Source of the DNA: Vibrio neptunius
GTDB taxonomy: Bacteria; Pseudomonadota; Gammaproteobacteria; Enterobacterales; Vibrionaceae
Direction of reading: 5' to 3'
NCBI RefSeq assembly: GCF_000967495.1
Contig: NZ_JXXU01000020.1
Coordinates: 1 to 64,000 of the forward strand
DNA: 64,000 nt
Shown piece by piece: positions 55,847 through 64,000 of the stretch (within the stretch, counting starts at the first letter, position 1; each line of letters starts with the position of its first letter). The notes beneath the pieces were generated by a model. The model was not told where the DNA came from. It ran no database searches and worked only from the letters and a program-made list of their open reading frames with translations. A program made the position numbers and the translations under genes.

Positions 55847-56748
55847 TGACTACCTCGCTACTGCCAGAGTCGATCAAGATAGTCGAAGTTGGTCCTCGCG
55901 ACGGTTTGCAAAATGAGCAAGCCGTTTCAACCGAGGCAAAAGTCGCGCTGATCAATCAACTCTCTTGCTGCGGTCTCACCCACATCGAAGCGGGATCATT
56001 TGTTTCACCTAAGTGGGTGCCACAAATGGCGGACTCATTGGAAGTCATGGCAAAAATCACTCGCGCATCGAACGTGAAGTATGCTGCCCTAACACCGAAT
56101 ATGAGAGGGTTTGAGCAGGCTATCGACGCCAATGCCGACGAAGTCGCGGTATTCACATCGTCTTCACAAGGCTTTTGTCAGAAAAACATTAACTGTTCTA
56201 TTGAAGAAAGCCTTGAACGATTCCGGCCTCTGGTGGCTGAAGCACAAGACAAAGGCCTCCCCGTTAGAGGTTACTTATCCTGCATCGTCGATTGCCCTTA
56301 TGATGGTCCAACCGAGCCTTCTCAGGTCGCCAAAGTTGCCCAAGCACTATTAGAACTTGGTTGCTATGAAGTGTCTCTTGGCGACACCATTGGCACAGGT
56401 ACACCAATAAAAGTGGCCAACATGCTCGATGCGGTTTTTGAGCGAGTGCCCTCCCATCAGGTCGCCGTTCATTTCCATGATACTTGGGGGCAAGCGCTCG
56501 CCAATATATATCAAGCCCTTCAAATGGGGGTCCATGTTATCGATAGCAGCGTCGCGGGCTTAGGGGGCTGCCCTTATGCTGCAGGCGCGTCGGGTAACGT
56601 CGCGACAGAAGATGTTGTGTACCTTTGCCAAGGTTTAGGGATTGAAACGGGCGTGGATTTACATCGCCTTGCCCAAGCAGGGTGGGAAATCAGCGACGCC
56701 TTAGGGCGCCAACCGACTTCCAAAGTGTCACTGGCTTTGCGCCGCTAA
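55843..56748 (+). CDS. liuE: hydroxymethylglutaryl-CoA lyase
   Basis: 301 residues. VEVGPRDGLQNE (with the catalytic Arg-Asp) at the N-terminus, EAGSFVSPKWVPQMAD, DTIGTGTP and the active-site Cys in SVAGLGGCPYAAGASGNVATED. It splits HMG-CoA to acetyl-CoA and acetoacetate, the last liu step. It follows liuC directly by overlap. Its last 21 bases overlap the 3' end of the convergent EamA-family gene. Confidence 0.96.
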   Translation: MMTTSLLPESIKIVEVGPRDGLQNEQAVSTEAKVALINQLSCCGLTHIEAGSFVSPKWVPQMADSLEVMAKITRASNVKYAALTPNMRGFEQAIDANADEVAVFTSSSQGFCQKNINCSIEESLERFRPLVAEAQDKGLPVRGYLSCIVDCPYDGPTEPSQVAKVAQALLELGCYEVSLGDTIGTGTPIKVANMLDAVFERVPSHQVAVHFHDTWGQALANIYQALQMGVHVIDSSVAGLGGCPYAAGASGNVATEDVVYLCQGLGIETGVDLHRLAQAGWEISDALGRQPTSKVSLALRR

Positions 56749-57669
56749 TAAGGGCTCTCTATGTTTGGGCTGATAGGATTGAAGTAACAAGCAAACCATG
56801 ATCAGCCCAATTCCTATCCACCCCAGTAGGCCAATATGTTCTCCCACTACAACCACAGCAAGTACAGCGGCCACAGCAGGCTCAAACAGCGTTAGTAAAC
56901 TTGCTTTGCTTGCTGATACCGTTGTTAACCCATAACCAAAGCAGACATAGCCGAGAAACATTGGAACCAACGCCATATACAAGGCAACGGATGCATTGAT
57001 AGATGTCGCAAACAAATTACCACCAGTAAAAAATAATGAAGGTAGCAGCAATAGTGAACCCAAGCCAAATATGCTCCCCATCGCAGATTTGGAATGCACG
57101 CCCTCGATGATGAGCGCTTTTGCCGTCCATGCGTAAGTGGCATAGGTGAACCCCGCGAGCAATCCAAGCACTATCCCTATATATTTGGTTTGCTCTACAC
57201 CGGTTTGTATTGACGTTGATGTCTCTGATAGAGTCAGTAAAACGATGCCAGTCGCGCCCACTGTCAAGCTTATCACCCAGCGAGTATCAATTGACTTTTC
57301 TTTGCCAAACAGGCACTCCAGCAATGCAACGAAGAACGGTGCACTCGCGATAGATACCACGGTTCCAATCGCGACACCCGCCATTCTCATCGAGCTATAG
57401 AACGCAAGAGGATAAACCGCTAAAGCCAGTGCCCCCAGCAATAAAACAAGTTTATTGGAAACGAGTATCTGTCGGTCTTTTCTGATCGTGTCGCAGGCAA
57501 ACAGAGCCATCATAATGCCGCCAACGCCCATCGAAAAAGCGCCAATCGCCAGCGGGCTGATATCGGGGGCATACGTGGCTGCGGTACCGGTCGTTCCCCA
57601 CAATAAAGAAGCAAACAGGATGACCAAAACTCCGAAACCTTCCTGACGAGCTTTTAGTGTCTGATTCAT
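56728..57669 (-). CDS. EamA/DMT-family transporter
   Basis: 313 residues with ten hydrophobic helices in two EamA repeats; the first begins LVILFASLLWGTTGTAATYAP and the second holds LGLLAGFTYATYAWTAKALI. These are exporters of amino acids or metabolites. The substrate is unknown. It may be the last gene of a unit with the two AraC regulators, 103 bases upstream of it. Confidence 0.88.
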   Translation of the reverse strand: MNQTLKARQEGFGVLVILFASLLWGTTGTAATYAPDISPLAIGAFSMGVGGIMMALFACDTIRKDRQILVSNKLVLLLGALALAVYPLAFYSSMRMAGVAIGTVVSIASAPFFVALLECLFGKEKSIDTRWVISLTVGATGIVLLTLSETSTSIQTGVEQTKYIGIVLGLLAGFTYATYAWTAKALIIEGVHSKSAMGSIFGLGSLLLLPSLFFTGGNLFATSINASVALYMALVPMFLGYVCFGYGLTTVSASKASLLTLFEPAVAAVLAVVVVGEHIGLLGWIGIGLIMVCLLLQSYQPKHREPLLAAQSQ

Positions 57670-57772
57670 ATCTATACTCTTTGTCGTATCATTTTGATAG
57701 ACACAGAATAAAGAATAAATTAACGCTTAACTTTGCAGAAAAGACACTCTATTTGATTTTACAGACTCAATT

Positions 57773-58486
57773 TCATCCGCCGCGCAATGCGCGAGGAGAA
57801 AGTCCAAATGATGATGAAAAACGACGACTGAAAGCTGATAGGTCCTTGTACCCGACTCTCTCTGCAATAAGCTGGACAGGGATATCCGTATGCGTCAGGA
57901 GTGCTTTAGCTTTTTCCATTCTTTGTTTGGTCACGTATTGAAGAACACTTAACCCAGTGGATTGTTTAAAAATTTTTTTAAACTGCGTCGCACTCAAACA
58001 GGCGACTTTTGCCAAATGTTCAACTGTTATCTCTCTCGCCAGATCTTCCTCAATATGATGTAACACCGCCCTGACTCTATGATCAAGTCGCTGCCCAGCT
58101 TGTTGCTCCGCCAATAGCTTGACAAACATATCAACCATAGGGGCTTCAATAGCAGGGGTGACTCGATGCTGAAGCTGAGATTCGACGAAGGTCAGATAAG
58201 AACGGAGTGGCGCTGAAATCGGAAAAACCAATGCGTCCATGTCCAGCAAACTATCTGGTAATATGTTCAAATCAGCGACCACAAAACGCGCAGCTTCATT
58301 AGCGCGGAAATGGTGAAAGGTGTTGGCCTTGATTACCACGCATTCACCGACTGACACTTTGCCTTGGTAACCTTCCAGTTCAATAATAATGGTGCCCAAG
58401 ATAGGTAGTACCAGTTGATGGTGTTCATGTGCATGCCCATTGCGTTGACGGGTATAAGCACGAATGGTGAGATTATTTTCCAACAT
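57773..58486 (-). CDS. AraC-family transcriptional regulator 1
   Basis: About 237 residues. N-terminal cupin-like ligand domain (HEHHQLVLPILGTIIIEL, typical metal/effector pocket) and C-terminal double helix-turn-helix (HLAKVACLSATQFKKIFKQ; LIAERVGYKDLSAFSRRF). The start is uncertain: ATG 58486 lies 10 bases after the stop of the preceding AraC gene, while a TTG at 58507 overlaps it. Effector unknown. Confidence 0.88.
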   Translation of the reverse strand: MLENNLTIRAYTRQRNGHAHEHHQLVLPILGTIIIELEGYQGKVSVGECVVIKANTFHHFRANEAARFVVADLNILPDSLLDMDALVFPISAPLRSYLTFVESQLQHRVTPAIEAPMVDMFVKLLAEQQAGQRLDHRVRAVLHHIEEDLAREITVEHLAKVACLSATQFKKIFKQSTGLSVLQYVTKQRMEKAKALLTHTDIPVQLIAERVGYKDLSAFSRRFSSSFGLSPRALRGG

Positions 58487-58496
58487 CAGGCGGGAT

Positions 58497-59309
58497 TCAC
58501 TCCACAAAGTGAGATTGATAAAACTTAGGTGTTACCGCCAGTTTCTTTTTAAAATGTCGCTGAAAATGCGCCTGATCCGAGAACCCTAAGCGGTGAGCAA
58601 TATCAACGATATCAGCTCCTGATCTGAGCATTACTTTCGCACGCTTGATCTTCTCATCGATTAGATAGGCATAGGGCGGTAACCCATAGTGGTCCTTAAA
58701 AGCACGTAAAAGCTGATATCGGCTCATCCCTACTTCTTGTGCTAACGCTTCTAAAGAGTGAGCGTGGCCCAGTTCATCCATTAGCTTATCGCGGACCATC
58801 GCGAGACTCGATAAGCCTGTCTTGGTCATCGTTTTGACTCCATGCTGGAAACTGAGCTCAACAAAGTCATACAAGCAAGATTGAGCTAACAACAGACCCT
58901 CTTCATTCTGAAGCGCCGAAAAAAGTGCCAAGTATCGTTGCTGAAATTCAGGATGACGCTCTAGATCATTCTTAAAGGCCACATAATCATAATGTTGCTT
59001 TGACGTCATTTCCTGCTGGATCTCTCCCATCTCCAACGCATCAACAAACAGCATACTGTAGGACCAAGTGCCATGATATGGATTACAGGAATGGACATCT
59101 GCAGGGTTAATCGTCACGATATCCCCTTGGCCAATCTGATGTGTATTGCGTCGATTTCGGTAATCTGCTCGGCCTTGATGGATAATGCCAAAGGAAAACT
59201 CGTCATGAGAGTGGGCGTCGTAGCATGCCGTCGACTGGTTGGCGACACGCAGCTCGATCCATGGCAGCATCGTACTCTGCTTGAAGCTCGCACTTTTATC
59301 TCTCTTCAT
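58497..59309 (-). CDS. AraC-family transcriptional regulator 2
   Basis: 270 residues. N-terminal AraC-type cupin (CYDAHSHDEFSFGIIHQGRA; VTINPADVHSCNPY) and C-terminal double helix-turn-helix (EALAQEVGMSRYQLLRAFKD; IAHRLGFSDQAHFQRHFKK). AraC proteins of this type often adjoin a LysE-family exporter and regulate it, and one starts just 16 bases upstream here. Effector likely an amino acid, by that context only. Confidence 0.9.
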   Translation of the reverse strand: MKRDKSASFKQSTMLPWIELRVANQSTACYDAHSHDEFSFGIIHQGRADYRNRRNTHQIGQGDIVTINPADVHSCNPYHGTWSYSMLFVDALEMGEIQQEMTSKQHYDYVAFKNDLERHPEFQQRYLALFSALQNEEGLLLAQSCLYDFVELSFQHGVKTMTKTGLSSLAMVRDKLMDELGHAHSLEALAQEVGMSRYQLLRAFKDHYGLPPYAYLIDEKIKRAKVMLRSGADIVDIAHRLGFSDQAHFQRHFKKKLAVTPKFYQSHFVE

Positions 59310-59325
59310 TCACCCACTACTCCAC

Positions 59326-59919
59326 TCAGAGCCAGATCAGCACAACAGATGCGCATAACATTATGGCCATCAATCTATTAAATTGGCGATGAACTCGTGG
59401 ATTTGCAAGTCGATTCGCCAAAACCCCGCCAATCATCGCCCATACGCCAACACCGATCACACAGACGAACAATGACACGAGAGTAAAGAGCCACAACGAA
59501 TACTGCTCATTTTCCTGCCCTAGCACATAAAGGCTGACACCAGACATCGCGACCAACCAAGCTTTGGGATTGACTATTTGAGTCAAACTTCCAGTTAACC
59601 AGCCTGAACTCTTTACTGGCTCGACAGCAACCCCTTTCACTGGTGCCGCGAAGATTTGATAAGCAAGGTAAAACAAAAAACTACTGCCGATCAACTGCAT
59701 CCAAACTTCAAGCTTCGGCAATATAGCTACCAAGGTTTGCATCATCTGTCCTGTCGCAAACACAACAATCGCATAGGCTATTGATGCGCCCAAAACATGC
59801 TTTAACGCTGCCCTTAGGCCATCATTTACCGCTGTCGTTGTCGCTAACAAATTCACTGGCCCAGGCGTCACGGCCCCCACGAAAGCAAATACCACCATCG
59901 CCAAAATCAGATTTTCCAT
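59326..59919 (-). CDS. LysE/RhtB-family amino acid exporter
   Basis: 197 residues with six hydrophobic helices. The N-terminal AFVGAVTPGPVNLLATTTAV is the family signature. It exports amino acids or related compounds. GAGGAG lies just before the ATG. Probably first gene of a unit with two AraC regulators. Confidence 0.9.
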   Translation of the reverse strand: MENLILAMVVFAFVGAVTPGPVNLLATTTAVNDGLRAALKHVLGASIAYAIVVFATGQMMQTLVAILPKLEVWMQLIGSSFLFYLAYQIFAAPVKGVAVEPVKSSGWLTGSLTQIVNPKAWLVAMSGVSLYVLGQENEQYSLWLFTLVSLFVCVIGVGVWAMIGGVLANRLANPRVHRQFNRLMAIMLCASVVLIWL

Positions 59920-60269
59920 CTCGTTGTCTCCTCTTTTTGAGCAAGATAATCCCTAAGAAAGAAACAGTATTGAACGATATTGCACAGCCGCATTCGTTGG
60001 AAACCAGTGCAATAGAGACTTGAGGTCTGGTTAGTTTGCCAAACCATAGCAATGAGCGCCGCTACCTTTGCAGTCACCAATCCAATCTTAGCCAAGTTCC
60101 CTAGTTTGAGACTCTCCCGTCGCACATACACTTATTCAAATATTTCGAACGAGTATGTTAATTTTCTACGATTTAATCTCACTTCATCAGCGCCTAAACT
60201 TAGTTCAAATCACTGAGGTAAACGCATATAACCGCGGAAATTTAATTTGAAATATTTGAGGAAGACACT
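59920..60269. other. divergent intergenic region lysE-like/doxX
   Basis: About 350 bases. An 11-base box TCAAATATTTC (60136-60146) has its exact reverse complement GAAATATTTGA at 60249-60259, right before the ribosome-binding site of the DoxX gene. The two could be a looped operator pair. No other feature seen. Confidence 0.4.
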
Positions 60270-60713
60270 ATGAAATCTCTACTGAAAACACTGACAGAAT
60301 CACACGCAGGGTATAGCACGTTGGCACTACGTCTCCCCGTTGGCATTATTTTTATGGCCCATGGAGCACAAAAATTGTTTGGCTGGTTTGGCGGTTATGG
60401 ACTGGAAGGAACAGGTCAGTGGATGGCGTCTATCGGTCTAGGGCCTGGTGTGCTAATGGCGTTGTTAGCGGGGAGTGCTGAGTTCTTTGGTGGTCTGTTA
60501 ATTTTGCTTGGCCTACTTACCCGTCCGGCTTCCATTGCTCTTGCATTTACCATGCTTGTAGCCATTTTCTCAGTTCACTTTAAGAACGGACTTTTCATGT
60601 CAAACAACGGCTATGAATTTGGCCTAGCGCTTATGGCGGCGAGTGTTTCGCTAGCATTATCAGGTTCAGGCAAAGCCGCTATTGATCAATTTATCGCAAA
60701 CAAAATCGCTTAA
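60270..60713 (+). CDS. DoxX-family membrane protein
   Basis: 147 residues with four hydrophobic helices. The family motif FMAHGAQKLFGWFGGYGLEG is at about 27-46. DoxX proteins are linked to redox or sulfur metabolism, but the function is not settled. GAGGAAG precedes the ATG. Co-transcribed with the pirin gene, a pairing seen in many bacteria. Confidence 0.92.
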   Translation: MKSLLKTLTESHAGYSTLALRLPVGIIFMAHGAQKLFGWFGGYGLEGTGQWMASIGLGPGVLMALLAGSAEFFGGLLILLGLLTRPASIALAFTMLVAIFSVHFKNGLFMSNNGYEFGLALMAASVSLALSGSGKAAIDQFIANKIA

Positions 60714-60737
60714 GACCAACCCTAGGAGGGTAATATT

Positions 60738-61433
60738 ATGATTACAGTTAGACACTCAGATGATCGTGGTAGTGCTAGTTTTGGCTGGCTGGACAGTAAA
60801 CATACGTTTTCCTTCGGTGATTACTATGATCTCAAACACATGGGCTTTTCTGCTCTGCGAGTGATTAATGACGATATCGTTCAGCCAAGTGCCGGTTTTG
60901 CCACACACGGTCATCGAGATATGGAGATCATTAGCTACGTATTGAAAGGTACCATTGAGCACAAGGACAGTGAGGGCAACATTCAGACCTTGCCCGTCGG
61001 TGAGTTTCAATTAATGTCCGCTGGTCGTGGGATTTATCATAGCGAATACAATGCGTCTGACTCAGACACCCTGCGCTTTCTACAGATCTGGATTCAACCA
61101 AACACCTTTGGCAATGAACCTGGCTACCAACAGAAAGATTTTGGTCAAGCGGAAGGTTTAACGCCTATCGCAACACCCGATGGACACGATGGTACCTTAC
61201 AAATAAAGCAAGATGCCTCTCTTCATCAATTGATTTTACCTGCTGGCGAACAGATTGACTTTGAGGTCGCCCAAGGCAGAAACGTTTACCTTCATCAAGT
61301 AGAAGGACAACTGACCATAGACAATACCCTTATCAACTCGGGAGATGGGGCAAAAGTTGAAGGAGTGACATCGATTTCGATAACCAATTCAAGTCACGCC
61401 CCCGCCACTGCGCTTATCTTTGATCTGCCCTAG
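60738..61433 (+). CDS. pirin-family cupin protein
   Basis: 231 residues. The N-terminal cupin has the full metal set: His57, His59 (ATHGHRD), His101 and Glu103 (YHSEYN). Similar to E. coli YhhW, a quercetin-2,3-dioxygenase in vitro, though the physiological substrate is unknown. Behind AGGAGGG, 24 bases after the DoxX gene. Confidence 0.94.
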   Translation: MITVRHSDDRGSASFGWLDSKHTFSFGDYYDLKHMGFSALRVINDDIVQPSAGFATHGHRDMEIISYVLKGTIEHKDSEGNIQTLPVGEFQLMSAGRGIYHSEYNASDSDTLRFLQIWIQPNTFGNEPGYQQKDFGQAEGLTPIATPDGHDGTLQIKQDASLHQLILPAGEQIDFEVAQGRNVYLHQVEGQLTIDNTLINSGDGAKVEGVTSISITNSSHAPATALIFDLP

Positions 61434-61450
61434 TCACCGCGCTGCGCCTC

Positions 61451-61483
61451 AGGTCGAGTCTGACACTCGCTGCGGCGCGACCT
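61451..61483. terminator. possible convergent terminator/inverted repeat
   Basis: AGGTCGAGT with inner GAGT/ACTC pairing and outer AGGTCG/CGACCT; a short TTTCTT follows. It lies between convergent genes. The stem has a large asymmetric internal loop, so termination is uncertain. Confidence 0.35.
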
Positions 61484-61498
61484 TTCTTGCGCTAACGG

Positions 61499-61750
61499 TT
61501 ACCCTAACGCTGTTTGCGAGATAAGCTTTACCATCAGTGCTTCTCTGCGAAGCTCAAGGATATCTTCAATGATTCGCTCTTTTGCGTTGAGGCCGAAGTG
61601 CTCTGCGTAGTTCTTAATTGTGTCCACTTCATGCTTGTCCAGCTTGTACACATTACGCTTTAAATACGCCTCAGCTTCGCTTTTGATAAATCCGTTGTTT
61701 TGCAGGTTTTTGATGATCACATCATCTAGTTCATTTAACTTTCTTGTCAT
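61499..61750 (-). CDS. small hypothetical protein
   Basis: 83 residues, highly charged and mostly helical in appearance (KLNELDDVIIKNLQNNGF; KRNVYKLDKHEVDTIKNYAEHFG). No recognisable family, no signal peptide or membrane segment. The ATG is preceded by AGAAGAAA, a weak ribosome-binding site. Codon use looks like a real gene. Function unknown. Confidence 0.55.
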   Translation of the reverse strand: MTRKLNELDDVIIKNLQNNGFIKSEAEAYLKRNVYKLDKHEVDTIKNYAEHFGLNAKERIIEDILELRREALMVKLISQTALG

Positions 61751-61911
61751 TTTCTTCTGCTTCTGGCTTTAACATTCGTATATCGTTCTAAAAATGTTAT
61801 GGATAATATCCGTGCAGAAACATACCCATCGAGTATGACAATCAAGTGACAGCGTTCCGTAAAGCGTACAGGAAGCACATTTCGCTGTCCTTCCCGCCGC
61901 TTATAACGCTT

Positions 61912-62163
61912 TTAAAACCACATCAGATTGGTTTTAAGAGAGTGACTGGAGCCTATATTCTCACCACACATTTCATCGTAAGCGCTTTGATGAACCAATG
62001 ATGCGCTTTGGTACGACTGGTCTTTAAAATGTTCTTTGGCTTGGGAAAGGCTACAAAATTTGAGCGGATTTTGCTTAGTATCGCGCAAAAGCATCCTATC
62101 GCCTTCGTGTACTGAATACGCTAGGTAAATACCACCTTCCAATGATTCAATTTGAAGTTCCAT
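61912..62163 (-). CDS. small DUF6482-like protein
   Basis: 83 residues. LESLEGGIYLAYSVHEG at the start and SASLVHQSAYDEMCG near the C-terminus are features I recall for the DUF6482 family of small proteobacterial proteins. Function unknown. GAGGAG lies just upstream of the ATG. Confidence 0.65.
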   Translation of the reverse strand: MELQIESLEGGIYLAYSVHEGDRMLLRDTKQNPLKFCSLSQAKEHFKDQSYQSASLVHQSAYDEMCGENIGSSHSLKTNLMWF

Positions 62164-62644
62164 ACATTGTTCTCCTCTCTGGTGTTAAGTTTGTATACGA
62201 GAGAGAAAGCCATTTTGATTACCCATCATCGATTTGATTCATGAGGGCTCACGAGTCGCCTACTGACCGTGATGAATTGGTATGCAACCAAAAAACATAA
62301 ATCATCACAATTCACTTATTATTGGCTTCAACACGAATTTGTCTGCTGTTCAAACTTTAATCACACAGTTTTATATTTCGGCCTTCAATACAGTATTAAC
62401 AACTATATTAAAAACGAAACCATCGCCAAATGTTCCACTTTTTTAATAAAAAGCAGTGAAGAAGTTCAATTTAACTGTCTAGTGTTAGCGAATGTCAGAA
62501 TTGTTTGCTGGATCAAGTTTTCCGCCAAAGATGTTGCGGAGCTATTTATAAAATGAATAATAGCCATTTGTTACACACATGTAACAAACACAACATCTAT
62601 ATAAATAATATTCATATAAACCATAATGCATAGGCAGGAAAAGC
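62164..62644. other. intergenic region upstream of the alanine/glycine symporter
   Basis: About 480 bases. An open frame of 95 codons at 62269-62556 lacks a ribosome-binding site and protein-like composition and is not called. The palindrome at 62567-62588 is the main feature. Confidence 0.5.
62567..62588. promoter_or_regulatory. perfect palindromic operator candidate before the AGCS symporter
   Basis: TTTGTTACA at 62567-62575, spacer CACA, TGTAACAAA at 62580-62588: perfect 9-base arms, 57 bases before the symporter ATG. TATAAA follows at about 62599. The size fits a dimeric repressor or activator; which one is unknown. Confidence 0.55.
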
Positions 62645-64000
62645 ATGACAAAGCGTATAGCGCTTGCCAGTTTGGCAAGTATTTTTGCGGGTAGCGCTGC
62701 GGCATCCAACTTGGATGACAAAATCAACGAAGTCGTTGCACCTATCGTCAACCCATTTGTAGGCATGATCTTTTCGACCATTCCTTTCCCTTTTACAGAC
62801 GTGCAGGTGCCTTGGATTGTTCTTTGGTTGGTAGTGGCTGCGAGCTTCTTTACCTTTTATCTTGGCTTTATCAACTTCCGCGGCTTCAAACACGCCGTTC
62901 AGTTGGTTTCGGGTAAATTCTCTGACCCAAAAGCCAAAGAAGATGGTGAAGTATCTCACTTCCAAGCTCTGACTACCGCTCTCTCGGGTACGGTTGGTCT
63001 TGGTAACATCGCTGGTGTCGCGGTCGCCGTCTCTATCGGTGGTGCTGGCGCAACATTCTGGATGATTCTTGCCGGTCTTCTGGGCATGTCGAGCAAGTTC
63101 GTCGAGTGTGCACTTGGTGTGAAATATCGCAACACCAACCCAGATGGTTCTGTTTCAGGTGGTCCTATGTACTACCTAAGCAAAGGTTTGGCGCAACGCG
63201 GCAACGCAGCGTTTGGTCGTACTCTAGCAGTGCTTTTCTCAGTGTTTGCTATCGGTGGTGCGCTCGGCGGCGGTAATATGTTCCAAGCAAACCAAGCCTT
63301 TAAGCAAGTCGTTGGCGTAACCGGTGGTGATGCTTCGTTCTTTGCCGATAAAGGTTGGTTGTTTGGCCTTATTCTCGCAGTCATCGTTGGTATTGTTATT
63401 ATCGGTGGTATCAAATCGATTGCTAAAGTAACAGAGAAAGTGGTGCCTTTCATGGCGACCATTTACGTCGGTGCAGCCCTGATCATCATCTTAATGAACT
63501 TCGACCGTATTGATGACGCATTTGCAGCTATCTTCAACGGTGCATTCACTGGTGAAGGTATTGCTGGTGGCGTGATCGGTGTGCTTATTCAAGGTTTCAA
63601 ACGTGCAGCGTTCTCGAACGAAGCCGGGGTTGGTTCGGCAGCGATTGCTCACTCAGCAGTGAAAACTAAAGAACCAATGTCAGAAGGTTTCGTTTCTCTG
63701 CTAGAACCCTTCATCGATACCGTCGTCATTTGTACCATGACAGCACTAGTTATCATCATTACTGGTTACCTTGATACCGATACTGGCCTTGCGGGTGTTG
63801 AGCTGACCTCTGCGGCATTTGGTAGCGCAATCAGCTGGTTCCCTTACATCCTTGCCATTGCTGTCGTACTGTTTGCTTTCTCTACCATGATCTCTTGGTC
63901 ATACTACGGCCTAAAAGCGTGGACTTACCTATTTGGTGAGAGCAAAACTGCCGAGCTTATCTTTAAAGTGAAATTCTGTGTCTTCGTCGTGATTGGTGCA
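62645..64000 (+). CDS. alanine/glycine:cation symporter (AGCS), partial at 3' end
   Basis: 452 codons are visible without a stop; the gene runs off the window. ATG 62645 is preceded by AGGAA. Sodium:alanine symporter family: a short leader-like N-terminus, then hydrophobic helices with the family motif [33 protein letters not shown], and [20 protein letters not shown]. It takes up alanine or glycine with Na+ across the inner membrane. The palindrome upstream suggests specific control. Confidence 0.94.
   Translation, partial: MTKRIALASLASIFAGSAAASNLDDKINEVVAPIVNPFVGMIFSTIPFPFTDVQVPWIVLWLVVAASFFTFYLGFINFRGFKHAVQLVSGKFSDPKAKEDGEVSHFQALTTALSGTVGLGNIAGVAVAVSIGGAGATFWMILAGLLGMSSKFVECALGVKYRNTNPDGSVSGGPMYYLSKGLAQRGNAAFGRTLAVLFSVFAIGGALGGGNMFQANQAFKQVVGVTGGDASFFADKGWLFGLILAVIVGIVIIGGIKSIAKVTEKVVPFMATIYVGAALIIILMNFDRIDDAFAAIFNGAFTGEGIAGGVIGVLIQGFKRAAFSNEAGVGSAAIAHSAVKTKEPMSEGFVSLLEPFIDTVVICTMTALVIIITGYLDTDTGLAGVELTSAAFGSAISWFPYILAIAVVLFAFSTMISWSYYGLKAWTYLFGESKTAELIFKVKFCVFVVIGA

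Noticed and set aside
62269..62556. 95-codon open frame before the symporter
   Set aside because: No ribosome-binding site, odd Cys/Phe/Tyr-rich composition, no motif, and it ends just before a promoter-like palindrome.
1..64000. CRISPR arrays, integron cassettes, insertion sequences, prophage
   Set aside because: No regularly spaced repeats, attC-like elements, transposase, integrase or phage structural genes were seen on either strand.

Overview
The window looks like the second chromosome of a Vibrio. It carries the CAI-1 quorum-sensing pair cqsA/cqsS beside sbcDC, a FabH2-type ketosynthase beside trxC, ClcA, an AA10 chitin-active monooxygenase, and a LiuR-type branched-chain amino acid regulon, all in a moderately AT-rich background. 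The placement is inferred from gene content and order, not from a database match.

Layout. 1-6.5 kb: end of transketolase; an Lrp-family regulator divergent from a nucleoside-recognition membrane protein; an Aer-like PAS chemoreceptor; a CHASE4-GGDEF cyclase; a periplasmic binding protein; a GrpB-family protein. 6.5-14 kb: a secreted chitin monooxygenase behind a long AT-rich leader, the ribosome-assembly GTPase RbgA, a CobW metallochaperone, ClcA and a TDT-family transporter. 14-25.7 kb: cqsA converging on cqsS, sbcDC, fabH2, trxC, an MFS transporter, a GNAT remnant and a DUF4174 protein. 25.7-30.2 kb: a two-gene secreted locus after about 700 bp of AT-rich DNA. Its first product resembles alpha-helical pore-forming toxins of the XaxA/HBL type; the second is a 799-residue protein with a beta-rich / long-helical / beta-rich layout. 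This is the best candidate for an undescribed system. 30.2-34.6 kb: tRNA-Cys, tRNA-Leu and a second identical tRNA-Cys with two near-identical promoters, YjbR and HopJ-like proteins, and a second chemoreceptor.

35.3-56.7 kb is a branched-chain acyl-CoA degradation island. A 2-oxoacid dehydrogenase (E1alpha, E1beta, E2; no E3) makes the acyl-CoAs. A seven-gene valine/isobutyrate operon (thiolase, mmsA, acyl-CoA dehydrogenase, enoyl-CoA hydratase, hydroxyisobutyryl-CoA hydrolase, mmsB, SDR) is divergent from liuR-liuA-liuB-liuC-liuE. EtfBA and ETF-ubiquinone oxidoreductase, also divergent, take the electrons to quinone. Three copies of a TTTACGTTAACGTAAA-like palindrome lie in the two divergent control regions, so LiuR probably coordinates the set. 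The biotin-carboxylase subunit gene liuD is absent: liuC overlaps liuE directly.

56.7-64 kb: an EamA exporter, two tandem AraC regulators and a LysE exporter; a DoxX-pirin pair; two small proteins; and the start of an alanine/glycine:cation symporter behind a perfect palindromic operator candidate. No rRNA, CRISPR array, insertion sequence or integron cassette array was seen.
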